Assembly (NCBI GenBank): GCA_902581285.1
Contig: CACHNP010000006.1
Location: 1-64,000 of the forward strand
Source: an uncultured Gammaproteobacteria bacterium
GTDB taxonomy: Bacteria; Pseudomonadota; Gammaproteobacteria; Coxiellales; Coxiellaceae
Direction: 5' to 3'
DNA: 64,000 bases
This document shows, piece after piece, positions 38,158 to 46,903 of this stretch; position 1 is the stretch's first letter, and every line of letters begins with the position of its first letter. The position numbers and the translations under genes were made by a program. The notes under the pieces are model-generated. The model did no database searches. It was not told the origin of the DNA and saw nothing but the letters and a program-made list of their open reading frames with translations.

Positions 38158-38597
38158 GGAACAGATGAAATCTCAATTCTTGAGAAAAGACGCCCCTAAA
38201 CAACCCAACAAGTTAAAATTCAATCAAAAAATGATAATTTGTGCGTTTATTTTAACCAATAATAACAAAATAATGGCTCTAATTAAAAAAGAAAACCAAG
38301 AAAATAATTATATAAGAATTAAAAGTCACAATAATTCACAGAAAAACTCATTACCTTATTGCAATGGAAGTAAAAATATACTAATTTTCGTTGTGTTACT
38401 GATATACTCGTCAATATCACTGAACCTCCACTCTCACAACTCAGCAAGCAATAAAGTAAGGAATTCTGCATACCCCCCCTCGTATCACGCATGGATTGCG
38501 CACATTAACCTATCATGTTAGCTTAATAAGAGCTTGCTTTTTTCATAATTAAGACAAAAACAAGTCAGTTGGCACACTAACCCGGAAACCACCCCGA
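38158..38597. other. AT-rich spacer without a supported gene
   Basis: 440 bases between the vWA gene and the oxidoreductase gene. It must contain both divergent promoters. A plus-strand open frame (38096-38521) crosses it but overlaps the start of the vWA gene, has no ribosome-binding site and shows low-complexity Asn/Lys content, so I do not accept it. Confidence 0.4.
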
Positions 38598-39164
38598 ATG
38601 AAAAAATTCTTTCTCGTCTATTCTCACCCCAGCACAAACTCGTTCAATGCCGCAATCAAAGAAACTGTGATCGAAACTATAATGGCTAAGAACGATCATG
38701 TTGATATTCTCGACTTATACGCTGAAAACCACAATCCCATTTATCGACTCGAAAGCACCAACGATGAAACGCGAGACCACCGTGACAGAATTGACGCTTG
38801 TGATACCATCATCTTTATTACGCCTGTCTGGAATTACAGAATGCCTGCCATGATGGAGGGCTGGATCGATAAAACCATACAAGCCCCCTGGGCATTCACA
38901 TTTAAAAAGCTATTGACCAACTGTAGCGTTCCATCAGGTAATTTATGTAAAAAAACAGCGATTATTTTCACCACTTCTGGCAGTACTCGATTATCAGCAA
39001 TACCAACAGCACGATCCACGAAGCGTATTTTTTGTTCCTTGTTACGTCTATGCGGTATCAAGAAAATTAATTATAGACGGTATTATGCCGTTCCATTTGT
39101 TAGCCAGAGAAAACGTCAACGTTATCTTAGAGACGTCCATCGAACCATCAATAAAATGTGCTAA
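38598..39164 (+). CDS. NAD(P)H:quinone oxidoreductase-like flavodoxin-fold protein
   Basis: It starts FFLVYSHPSTNSFNAAI, the flavin phosphate-binding loop of the KefF/MdaB/NQO1 group, and has FITPVWNYRMPAMMEGWIDK, the conserved flavin and dimer segment with the usual PxxWxxxPAxxKxWxD pattern slightly changed. 188 residues fits the family. Such enzymes reduce quinones by two electrons using FMN or FAD; the exact substrate is unknown. No operon partner. Confidence 0.85.
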   Translation: MKKFFLVYSHPSTNSFNAAIKETVIETIMAKNDHVDILDLYAENHNPIYRLESTNDETRDHRDRIDACDTIIFITPVWNYRMPAMMEGWIDKTIQAPWAFTFKKLLTNCSVPSGNLCKKTAIIFTTSGSTRLSAIPTARSTKRIFCSLLRLCGIKKINYRRYYAVPFVSQRKRQRYLRDVHRTINKMC

Positions 39165-39281
39165 GCACACCGTATTTCGAACAACGTTATCAAAAAAAGA
39201 AAATAAATGTAAAAAAAGATTCAACGACACAACCTATTTGTTATAACAAACAGAGACACGTAATATGAAACGCAGCAGTAC

Positions 39282-39302
39282 TGAGATCTTGCCAGGATCT
39301 CA
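39282..39302. other. Hairpin downstream of the 39327 gene
   Basis: TGAGATC and GATCTCA pair over seven bases with a seven-base loop, 25 bp past the stop codon of the minus-strand gene. There is no T-run, so it is at best a weak 3' stabilising structure. Confidence 0.3.
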
Positions 39303-39326
39303 ATACTCCCACACAATCTCAACTCA

Positions 39327-39770
39327 CTACGCAGCTTGAGATGAAGCAGCACCTAACTCTTCTACGGTGTCTGCAATCGTACCATACCCATCATTAGCGA
39401 CAGGCAAGCGAACATCCTGTGGATTTTCACGACGCCAAAACAACCAACGAGAGTCTCGCTGAGCTAAATTCCCCTGAGACGGGAATGGCGTTTTTGAACA
39501 TTGATCTCGCATATGCTCACACCCTTTAGCAACACCGATACCGGCGAGAGCTATCACAACAGCCACCAGCACAAAGTTCGATAAAATTAGACTATTAAGC
39601 TGGTAGTTGATTTCATCCTGACAAAAAGCATCCTTGTAACTAACTTTAGTTGCATTCTCACAATACAGATTAGGGTGAATGTGAACGGTGGCATCAACCA
39701 TTTGAGATGACAGCAAGATCATCGCTTGAACCAATCCAAAAACCAGTTTTTTTTCAATTGTATTTCTCAT
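39327..39770 (-). CDS. Exported membrane protein of unknown function, 147 aa
   Basis: Start placed at the ATG at 39770 because GGAG lies six bases upstream; a TTG at 39782 begins the longest frame. A signal peptide with possible cleavage after VDA leads a short region with two cysteines, then one membrane segment (NFVLVAVVIALAGIGVAKG), then a polar tail rich in Arg, Gln and Ala. No family recognised. It may be driven by the strong promoter at 40050-40078, with a small open frame in between. Confidence 0.5.
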   Translation of the reverse strand: MRNTIEKKLVFGLVQAMILLSSQMVDATVHIHPNLYCENATKVSYKDAFCQDEINYQLNSLILSNFVLVAVVIALAGIGVAKGCEHMRDQCSKTPFPSQGNLAQRDSRWLFWRRENPQDVRLPVANDGYGTIADTVEELGAASSQAA

Positions 39771-39927
39771 CATATTCTCCAATAATTTGGGGTAAAAACA
39801 CCTCTGTCATTAACGACATGGTTTTTATAAATTACGTGTAAGTCACGTTAAGTCTTAAAAAAAATTAAGCGATTACGTTAAAAAACGATGCCTGAGATAA
39901 AATGAGTGAATTTAGTCAACGATCGAA

Positions 39928-40005
39928 TTAACGTAACCGCTGGCTACTTGGAGGAAAGAGAGACAGTCTAAACAAAAGACCGAGTGTTATTGCTTGAGTG
40001 TTCAT
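39928..40005 (-). CDS. Candidate small protein or leader peptide, 25 aa
   Basis: The frame reads MNTQAITLGLLFRLSLFPPS and five more residues. It has a strong ribosome-binding site (AAAGGAG, six bases before ATG) and lies just downstream of a consensus promoter (40050-40078). The core is hydrophobic and leucine-rich. It could be a small membrane peptide or a leader peptide controlling the gene at 39327. No homologue recognised. Confidence 0.4.
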   Translation of the reverse strand: MNTQAITLGLLFRLSLFPPSSQRLR

Positions 40006-40049
40006 AGCGTGCTCCTTTCTGATGGGTTGATGCTATGTATTTTTGTTGC

Positions 40050-40078
40050 ATCTTACAAAAACAAAAAACAAGTGTCAA
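40050..40078 (-). promoter_or_regulatory. Consensus sigma70 promoter
   Basis: On the minus strand TTGACA (40073-40078) is followed by a 17-base spacer and TAAGAT (40050-40055). The match to the -35 box is perfect and the spacing ideal. It drives the 25-residue frame and possibly the gene at 39327. Confidence 0.7.
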
Positions 40079-40148
40079 CGTTAAATTGCAACATCACTTC
40101 AGGCTATTAAGAAAACAAGGCAGTCATTTTCACTACTTTTATCCAGAA

Positions 40149-40175
40149 TCCAATTAAACTACCAAACCTAAAGTT
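40149..40175. repeat. Short dispersed repeat, copy A
   Basis: The sequence ccaattaaactaccaa here recurs at about 41091-41106, with further weaker similarity on the 5' flank. See the second copy. Confidence 0.4.
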
Positions 40176-40284
40176 TCTAATATACCGTGACCGCCATTGT
40201 CATCGTCATTGTTGTGTTTTGTCAATTCAATAGCGTCTCGTCTTATATTCTATGAACAAAATTCTTACGACCATCCATATTTGC

Positions 40285-40362
40285 CTACAAGTCATCCGTA
40301 CTTGCCTGTAAAAAGACACATAACATTGGCACCCAACACCACTGCTTTATTCTTCTCCACAT
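40285..40362 (-). pseudogene. Remnant copy of the 5' end of the Cys-rich exported protein gene
   Basis: The minus strand reads MWRRIKQWCWVPMLCVFLQ and then ASTDDL and a stop. The first 19 residues differ at only a few places from MLKRIKQWCWLPMMCVFLQ of the gene at 40469. The upstream DNA is also duplicated: both copies share ttgttagtttt, cgctcaaat-like bases and an aggagg ribosome-binding site, over about 140 bases (40300-40440 against 40818-40958). After the signal peptide the similarity ends, so only the control region and signal sequence were copied. It may still be translated as a 25-residue peptide. Confidence 0.6.
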
Positions 40363-40468
40363 CTCGCTCCTCCTCATGCTATCACTCCCAATCACAAAAC
40401 TAACAAATTAAATTTGAGCGAGTGGCAATTTTGACTATTGTTCATGAACAGAGCCGCCCTCTGAATAT

Positions 40469-40882
40469 TTAACTTGTTAACCATTCCCAAATGCTCTCCG
40501 CTTCGTCCTTATCCTCTTGCTTCTTAATATATCGATCATAATCTTCAAAACTATAACAACTCAATTTGCTATTTTGATTTAAGCTGATAACTTCTCTTTC
40601 GCCGCAACAGAGATAGGTACCGTCGCCAATATCATATGCACACTTCCGCAGACAGTAATAATTACCGTTGTTATCGACATACACAAACAATCCATTATCT
40701 GAATTACATTGTACGCATGAGTAATTACCTTCCTCATCCATATTAAAATATTGACCTGGCTCACAACACATTGCTTCCATGCCTAAACCGTCATAACAAA
40801 CCGATTTATTGTTCTGCGCATTTATCTGTAAAAACACACACATCATTGGCAGCCAACACCACTGCTTTATTCTTTTCAACAT
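40469..40882 (-). CDS. Exported cysteine-rich protein, 137 aa
   Basis: Start at 40882 is set by AGGAGG seven bases upstream; the longer frame to 40981 is not supported. A signal peptide (MLKRIKQWCWLPMMCVFLQI, cleavage likely after NAQ) is followed by about eleven cysteines in a patterned region: SVCYDGLGMEAMCCEPGQYF, then two related units with NYSCVQC and NYYCLRKC, then YLCCGE. This looks like a small disulfide-rich domain secreted to an oxidising place. An acidic C terminus follows. No family recognised. Confidence 0.6.
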   Translation of the reverse strand: MLKRIKQWCWLPMMCVFLQINAQNNKSVCYDGLGMEAMCCEPGQYFNMDEEGNYSCVQCNSDNGLFVYVDNNGNYYCLRKCAYDIGDGTYLCCGEREVISLNQNSKLSCYSFEDYDRYIKKQEDKDEAESIWEWLTS

Positions 40883-41265
40883 TTCACTTCCTCCTGTCGT
40901 CTCTCTCAAACATAAAACTAACAAAATCATATTTGACCGAGTCGTAATATAGTCTATTTTTAAAAAAAAACTGAATTTCACAAAAATAATTATAACTGCC
41001 TGATTTATTCAAAAAAGCAAACTCAAACTCACTAATAATCGATGATAACTTCAGTTCCAATACCCATTATCAATACTTTAATTCAGCACCCAATTAAACT
41101 ACCAATAGGTTCATAGCGATAGCACTAATCTATTTTGCTGTTTGATTACACTCATCCAGCGACACCATGACGTCTCTCTCATTTTTTTCTAGTGACACAA
41201 ACACTGCAACCAGGGACGGCGAATGCATCACATAAAAACCCTGTCAGAGAGGCATGGCACCACAT
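40883..41265. other. Spacer between the Cys-rich gene and the cyclase gene
   Basis: About 380 bases. It holds the duplicated promoter region of the Cys-rich gene (40883-40958), the second copy of a short dispersed repeat (41088-41110), and no supported open frame. Confidence 0.4.
41088..41110. repeat. Short dispersed repeat, copy B
   Basis: It shares ccaattaaactaccaa with 40149-40164, and the bases to the left (for example tttaattcag against tttatccag) are also alike. Origin unknown. Confidence 0.4.
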
Positions 41266-41847
41266 TCAAACGGACGCGACAACTCGAGCAGTATTGCCTG
41301 TTGCGGCCTTATTTTTTATAGTGAAACAGTACAAAGTAAAGCTCTGTTGTTCTGGTATTTGCTCTAAAGACACCAGGTTTTCCAATACATACACGCCACG
41401 ATCCAAGCAGTATTCATCAATAAACTTATGCTCAGCTCCACGCATAATGCCGGGACAATCCACACCAATTAAAGCGACCCCAAGTTGAATAAGGGCATCG
41501 ACCCACTGTTGTGTTACGTGTGGATGATCAACAAAGTAGTCAGGACTCATACCACATGACGCTAACCAACCCGTCCTCAAAATAACACTCTCACCGGGAC
41601 GCACTCGAGCTGACAACCACTCGGTGTCCATGACATCAATTCGGCGCCCTCTAACATCACTCACATCAACCAAATGACAGCGCGACACGCACTGTGACAA
41701 CGGCAAACCATCCGTGTGCATAATGTCTATGTGCGTGCCCAAATGCCCCAAACGGGCTAAATCTAACGCTCGAGCATCGGCGTTTCCCGGTGGCCGCCAA
41801 TCATCTAAATCCATGCTTAAATCAATCCACTTTTTATACCTAGTCAT
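41266..41847 (-). CDS. Cyclase-family metal hydrolase (kynurenine formamidase-like)
   Basis: The motif HLGTHIDIMHTDG is the metal-binding HxGTHxD of the family, with further conserved GESVILRTGW and GVALIGVDCPGI. 193 residues matches. Family members hydrolyse formamide or cyclic amide bonds; without kynurenine genes nearby, the substrate is open. It diverges from the AraC-type regulator 120 bp away, which probably controls it. The ribosome-binding site is GGGGG. Confidence 0.85.
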   Translation of the reverse strand: MTRYKKWIDLSMDLDDWRPPGNADARALDLARLGHLGTHIDIMHTDGLPLSQCVSRCHLVDVSDVRGRRIDVMDTEWLSARVRPGESVILRTGWLASCGMSPDYFVDHPHVTQQWVDALIQLGVALIGVDCPGIMRGAEHKFIDEYCLDRGVYVLENLVSLEQIPEQQSFTLYCFTIKNKAATGNTARVVASV

Positions 41848-41967
41848 ACACCACCCCCTTTAATTGCCACTAACCGCGGCTCAAATAAAAAAAACCAGTG
41901 TAAATAAACAGCGAATAGTATAATATCGATATAATATTTATTTATAACGAATTCAGGACAAATCGCC

Positions 41968-42742
41968 ATGAACCAGAAAAATAACCCGGATTTCGCCAGC
42001 GCACCGATAGTCGGCATCACCTACGACCGCGCAATGGACTCAACCCTTGAGCAATCGCACATGCACGAGAGAGCCCAATTACTATACTGCCAAGCGGGTT
42101 GCTATCAAGCAGAAGTGGATAAGCGTTTTTTTCTCACCCCCCCCCACTCACGCCCTATGGATTCCTCCACACACCCGGCATCGCGCTTATTCTACCAAGC
42201 CGGTTCAGTATCGAAGCCTGTACATAGACCCACAACATTTCAAATCCATTCCTGACGATATACGGATTTTACAAGTCTCGACGTTACTTAAATCATTGAT
42301 CCAAAAAGCATGCCAGTTTCCCTGGGATTACTCTCAAGCCAGCGCTGAATACCGAATAAGCACCGTCATCATCGATGAAATTAATCAAGCCCCTACTCAA
42401 CACTACCACTTGCCGTTATCAGATAGCGCAATATTGCATAAGATACGAGATTACATACTGGAACAACTGGGTGAAAAACTAAATAGCCAACAAATTGCAA
42501 GTCACCACGGAATCAGCGCCAAAACACTCAATCGCTTATGCCAGCAACAGATCGGCATGACATTTGATCAATGGCGACAACGAATCAAATTACTGCACGC
42601 TATCCAATTACTGTGCCAAGGCGCAAGCACCACTACCGTAGCCCAAGCCTTAGGCTATAGTAATGACAGCGCTTTTATATACCGTTTCAAACAACTCACC
42701 GGCAAAACACCAACGGAATTCATTCGAAGTAAAACAAGCTAA
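41968..42742 (+). pseudogene. AraC-family regulator split by a poly-C frameshift
   Basis: The N-terminal half (from ATG at 41968) encodes an AraC-type cupin start with HMHERAQLLYCQAGCYQAEVD and FFLTPP. After a run of nine C (about 42137-42145) the continuing similarity, THALWIPPHTRHRAYS, moves to the next frame and runs to the stop at 42740-42742. With eight C the two halves join into a normal regulator of about 258 residues. The C-terminal half has two helix-turn-helix segments (LNSQQIASHHGISAKTLNRL and VAQALGYSNDSAFIYRFKQ). Either a phase-variable gene, a fresh pseudogene or a sequencing error. Likely target: the divergent cyclase gene. Confidence 0.8.
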
Positions 42743-42857
42743 TTTAGGTGATCAGATAGCATCTCCCACCTCCAATCGTAAAAAAATTGCACTAATAAAA
42801 AAAAAACATTAGACTATTATCTCAATCAATAAAAAAAAATGTTTGCGAGATAAAACA

Positions 42858-43778
42858 ATGAAATATTCCCTCGATCAAGTCATCACCTTCATTAATGTCG
42901 TTGAAGCACACAGTTTCACTCAAGCAGCCAAACGAATGAGTCTATCCAAAGCGATTGTCAGCCAACGTATTAAAGCACTAGAAGAACACCTGGAGACCCA
43001 ACTATTTATTCGCACCACACGAAAGCTTTCACTCACTGACGCGGGTCAAATCTTTTTTGATAACGTGAAAAGCATTGGATATCAAATTGAGTCTTCAATC
43101 GAAGACATGCGAAGCCACCAAAAAAAAGCAAAAGGCCCACTCAAACTCATTATCCCAAGCGGCGCTGCCACAGTTTTGGGAGAAAAAATTATCCCGAATT
43201 TCATTAAAGACAACCCCGAAGTTGAACTAAACGTCCAAGTCGCCGGCCACCCTCTATCACACCTGGACAAACAGTTCGATTGCCTATTAACCCCACATAT
43301 TAAAGGAATGCCATTACCGGACATGAACCTTGTCGCAAAAAGCCTTGTCATCGCCCCCGTGGGTATTTATGCCACACAAGCGTACCTAGACAAACATGGC
43401 ACACCACAAAGTCCAGCAGACTTATCAGAGCACCACTGCCTGGCTACATTTGAAGGCCCTTGGCCATTCAAAGAAAGCGATCAACCAATCCACTTTGTCA
43501 ATGTTAGCGGAAAAACAAAAACCAATAACGACGCATTCATGCATAAAATTGTGAACGACGGTCTAGCACTATGCTATACCTACTCGAGATTATTCACACA
43601 AGAAATAAAGAAAAAAGAGATAGTCTCATTGCTAAGACCGTACTTGAACTTGCAAACCGAGCTATATGCTTTGTTTCCCCAGTATCAGCACATGCCATAC
43701 AAATTGCGCGTTCTGCTAGACACCCTGGAGAAACATTACAAAAAAGAACAAAAGCTCATTAACAGCATCACGCCATAG
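42858..43778 (+). CDS. LysR-family transcriptional regulator
   Basis: An N-terminal winged helix-turn-helix (ITFINVVEAHSFTQAAKRMS, SKAIVSQRIKALEEHL, TRKLSLTDAG) is followed by a periplasmic-binding-protein-like effector domain. The ATG at 42858 is used rather than the TTG at 42843, which would add five residues. Of the LysR type close to DsdC/AaeR-like regulators by general look; ligand unknown. It is convergent with the desaturase gene, overlapping it by eleven bases, so it may not control that gene. Confidence 0.9.
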   Translation: MKYSLDQVITFINVVEAHSFTQAAKRMSLSKAIVSQRIKALEEHLETQLFIRTTRKLSLTDAGQIFFDNVKSIGYQIESSIEDMRSHQKKAKGPLKLIIPSGAATVLGEKIIPNFIKDNPEVELNVQVAGHPLSHLDKQFDCLLTPHIKGMPLPDMNLVAKSLVIAPVGIYATQAYLDKHGTPQSPADLSEHHCLATFEGPWPFKESDQPIHFVNVSGKTKTNNDAFMHKIVNDGLALCYTYSRLFTQEIKKKEIVSLLRPYLNLQTELYALFPQYQHMPYKLRVLLDTLEKHYKKEQKLINSITP

Positions 43779-44835
43779 ATGGATTTGCCAAGTACAGTCG
43801 CCCTTCAGAAAAAGTTAACCATGTTTTATTTTCAAAGTCGTACAACTTACAAGATTTGAAAATATTCATCACGCGACACCATGAAAATTGGTACTCTAAA
43901 ATATAATCGCCATAAGTCTGCTTAAGATCATGATACGCACGTTTCAAATTGTAGAAAGGAATACGTATATCAACGTGGTGCGGCGTGTGAATCATAATAC
44001 TGTGAAACAACATCTCAGATAACTTTGAGGTACGAATCACCGTGCTGCAGTACATAAGACCGATTGTGTGACACCAATCTTGCTTAAGATCAAAGAAAGG
44101 AATGTCCGGATGCGTGTGATGCAGATACACTATCGTTGAAATGTAGTAAGTAAAAACAACAAACGGAATGATAACAGCGCACAAGATACCGAGCACCCCG
44201 CCAGCAAAAAAGAAAGCTAACGTACTCATACCAACGAAATACGCAAACACAAATAGCTTACCCATCATGTAACCTCGCTTTTCTTTAGCGTCTTTACCCG
44301 GGTTGTATTTCAACATGGCTTGCCACCACACTTTGCGAAAGTAATGAAATCCATTGGTGAGAAACGATCGTTCGATTCGATACAACACGCGCTGAAAAAA
44401 ATTAAGATCAGCGTATTCACGCGGAGACAAAGGCCTCCAAATCCAGTCAACAGGAGAAAATGAGGTAAAACCATGATGTACCTTGTTGTGCCCATAAATC
44501 CACAAGCGATAGACACTCAAAGCAGGCAACATAAACACGGTTCCCAGAAATTCAGCCACGCGAGAGCTTTTAAATAACGTGCCATGCGCAGCATCATGCG
44601 CCCATATAAACATCATCGCAGTAGCGACTCCAGAAAGGAGACCACCAAGCAACTTAAAGACAAATGAGTGTGTAAAGAAGATCAATGAAAATCCACCGAG
44701 GAAAAACACCAAGTCAAATAAATACCAGAACACCGCCTTCGCCGGAACACGACGATAGCAGGACTTTGAAATCACACCTCTAACCGATGACAATTTGACA
44801 TTTTTCAACTCTTCAAACAAACGATCTTTGGCCAT
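43768..44835 (-). CDS. Membrane fatty acid desaturase
   Basis: Introduces a double bond into membrane lipid acyl chains with O2 and a di-iron centre. All three histidine boxes are present: HDAAHG, HNKVHHG and HTPHHVDIRIP, with an extra HHTHPD, set among four or more membrane segments. 355 residues is typical. Aerobic desaturation is an alternative or addition to anaerobic unsaturated fatty acid synthesis. It stands alone with its own 237-bp upstream spacer. Confidence 0.92.
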   Translation of the reverse strand: MAKDRLFEELKNVKLSSVRGVISKSCYRRVPAKAVFWYLFDLVFFLGGFSLIFFTHSFVFKLLGGLLSGVATAMMFIWAHDAAHGTLFKSSRVAEFLGTVFMLPALSVYRLWIYGHNKVHHGFTSFSPVDWIWRPLSPREYADLNFFQRVLYRIERSFLTNGFHYFRKVWWQAMLKYNPGKDAKEKRGYMMGKLFVFAYFVGMSTLAFFFAGGVLGILCAVIIPFVVFTYYISTIVYLHHTHPDIPFFDLKQDWCHTIGLMYCSTVIRTSKLSEMLFHSIMIHTPHHVDIRIPFYNLKRAYHDLKQTYGDYILEYQFSWCRVMNIFKSCKLYDFENKTWLTFSEGRLYLANPSMA

Positions 44836-45072
44836 AAGTTACCACCTATAGGTTATCACTAAAAATAATGAGCACATCATATCAATTCAAGGGTAAAAAG
44901 TCATGCTTTTAACCAAAAAAAAACCGAACACAGACGCAAAACAAGAATAAAAATCAATAACTTACGAATATTATTTATTAAATAATTATTAAAAAAATCA
45001 AGATAAGTTAAATAAAACAATTACATTGGGCGCATACGATCATGCGGGCAAGACAAACACATTAGCTGGTAT

Positions 45073-46473
45073 TTATTTTCTAGCAACGCCCGTTTCTCTC
45101 GCCGCCAACATAACCGCCTCAGCGACTGCTTCGACAACCCCTTGATTAAACACACTAGGAATGACGTAGTCTGGTGAAAGCGCGTCTTCATCGATCATAT
45201 TGGCAATCGCGTGCGCTGCCGCCAACTTCATTTCATCGTTGATATCGGTTGCTAAGCACGCTAACGTGCCTTTCAAAATACCAGGAAAAGCCAGTAAGTT
45301 GTTGATTTGGTTTGGGTAATCGCTACGACCTGTTCCCATAACAGCCACATGCTCGCGCGCAATTTCCGGCATGATTTCAGGTGTTGGGTTCGCCATCGGG
45401 AAAATTATCGGATCACTGTTCATCGCCTGCAAATCGGCCACAGAGATCGCATTCGGCGCAGATAAACCAACAAACACATCAGCCCCTACCATGGCATCAG
45501 ACAACACACCCCGCTTATTGTGAGGATTCGTGGTCTGCAAAAATGCCTGCTTAGCTGAGTTGAGATCTTTGCGATCACTTGAAATAATACCAGACCGATC
45601 GCAGCCAATGATATTTTTGACCCCCAAATGACGAAGCATGTCTTTGCAAGCCGTGCCTGCCGCACCCACCCCGTTAATCACAATGGTTAAATCTTCTGGC
45701 TTTTTCTTTACAATTTTAAGTGCATTAATCAACCCAGCGGTTAACACCGCGGCTGTACCATGCTGATCATCGTGAAACACCGGAATGTCACATTCTTCAC
45801 GCAACCGATTTTCAATTTCAAAACAACGTGGTGCTGAAATATCCTCCAAGTTTACCGCTCCGAAACTCGGCGCAATCCGCTTCACCGTTTCAATGATTTC
45901 ATCGGTGTCTTGCGTGTTCAAACAGATTGGAAATGCGTTCACGCCGGCAAACTCTTTCAGCAACATTGCCTTACCTTCCATCACCGGCATGGATGCCTCA
46001 GGACCAATATTACCTAAACCCAGTACAGCAGAACCATCCGTAACGATTGCAACCGTGTGATTTTTAATCGTGAGATTATGAACTTTTTCCGGCTTTTCGT
46101 GTATCGCCATACACACTCGAGCAACGCCTGGCGTATACGCCATCGATAATTCATCCCGATGGGTAATCGGAAAACGGCTGGTTACTTCAATCTTCCCGCC
46201 CAAATGCATTAAAAAAGTTCGATCAGATGTGTGTCTAACTTCCACTTCTTCAATCTCTTCTAACGCCGCTAACATTTCTCGAACGTGTTCTCGACCTCGT
46301 GTACTGATCGTAATATCACGCACCACATGATGGTGTTCACTTTTGACAATATCAATCGCACCAACGTGCCCACCCAGCCGACTGATCGTTGACATCACGT
46401 CGGTTAGCGTTTTCGTGTTATCTGAGGTACATAATCGTACAATCACAGAATTACTGACTTCCACATTAGACAT
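45073..46473 (-). CDS. NAD-dependent malic enzyme with N-terminal ACT domain
   Basis: Decarboxylates malate to pyruvate. Residues 1 to about 80 form an ACT regulatory domain (VIVRLCTSDNTKTLTDVMS), and the rest is a short-form malic enzyme: YTPGVARVC, TDGSAVLGLGNIGP, the substrate-binding KAMLLKEFAGV, the metal site FHDDQHGTA and the Rossmann GVGAAGTAC. 466 residues. An N-terminal ACT domain suggests amino acid or other small-molecule control. The ribosome-binding site is GAGGT. Confidence 0.93.
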   Translation of the reverse strand: MSNVEVSNSVIVRLCTSDNTKTLTDVMSTISRLGGHVGAIDIVKSEHHHVVRDITISTRGREHVREMLAALEEIEEVEVRHTSDRTFLMHLGGKIEVTSRFPITHRDELSMAYTPGVARVCMAIHEKPEKVHNLTIKNHTVAIVTDGSAVLGLGNIGPEASMPVMEGKAMLLKEFAGVNAFPICLNTQDTDEIIETVKRIAPSFGAVNLEDISAPRCFEIENRLREECDIPVFHDDQHGTAAVLTAGLINALKIVKKKPEDLTIVINGVGAAGTACKDMLRHLGVKNIIGCDRSGIISSDRKDLNSAKQAFLQTTNPHNKRGVLSDAMVGADVFVGLSAPNAISVADLQAMNSDPIIFPMANPTPEIMPEIAREHVAVMGTGRSDYPNQINNLLAFPGILKGTLACLATDINDEMKLAAAHAIANMIDEDALSPDYVIPSVFNQGVVEAVAEAVMLAARETGVARK

Positions 46474-46534
46474 AAGTTCACCTCAAAATTACATAGAATG
46501 GGCCAAATATACCACAACCAACCCAACATTGCAT

Positions 46535-46566
46535 CCGGTTAAGCACGGCAGGCGGGGCGTAACCGG
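46535..46566. other. Hairpin upstream of the malic enzyme gene
   Basis: CCGGTTA and TAACCGG form a perfect seven-base inverted repeat with an 18-base GC-rich loop, about 60 bp before the malic enzyme start. No T-run follows on the minus strand. It may end transcription of the upstream gene weakly or act in the leader. Confidence 0.3.
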
Positions 46567-46570
46567 TGTC

Positions 46571-46828
46571 TCACATCTGAATACACTGCTGAAAATCGCC
46601 CCCATAGCGCACCGCCTCTTCCAAACTCGCATTGTCCTTTTTCAAACGCTCGTTTTCAGATTGCAAGCGCTCGATCACTTGCGTCAATGATTCCTTTTGC
46701 TGCGTTAACTGCTGCTGCGATGCTTTTAATTGACGACGCTGCGTTTCTAACAGTTTCATCAAGCGAAATTCATTAGCGGTTTTTTTTGGTCTTAAATCTT
46801 GATACGTGTGATTTTTTTTAAATGGCAC
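46571..46828 (-). CDS. Small coiled-coil protein, 85 aa
   Basis: A GTG at 46828 with AGGA six bases upstream is the best start; a TTG at 46834 is possible. After a basic N terminus (KKNHTYQDLRPKK) the protein is one long coiled coil rich in Gln, Leu and Lys (LLETQRRQLKASQQQLTQQ, then LQSENERLKKDNASLEEAV). It follows queC by 75 bases on the same strand. No function recognised. Confidence 0.55.
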   Translation of the reverse strand: MPFKKNHTYQDLRPKKTANEFRLMKLLETQRRQLKASQQQLTQQKESLTQVIERLQSENERLKKDNASLEEAVRYGGDFQQCIQM

Positions 46829-46903
46829 TGGCAATCCTTAAAAGCGTTAAGCAAAGACGCCATAATAACATGCTCAACGCAAGCAGAACACATCAACCTA
46901 AAA

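Noticed and set aside
38096-38521. Plus-strand open frame of 141 codons in the spacer upstream of the oxidoreductase gene
   Set aside because: It overlaps the 5' end of the vWA gene on the other strand, has no ribosome-binding site, and its composition is low-complexity Asn/Lys from AT-rich DNA.
40197-40403. Plus-strand frame of 68 codons in the remnant region
   Set aside because: It is antisense to the duplicated signal-peptide segment, whose minus-strand reading is conserved with the gene at 40469.
41192-41488. Plus-strand frame of 98 codons
   Set aside because: It lies mostly antisense to the cyclase-family gene and has no ribosome-binding site.
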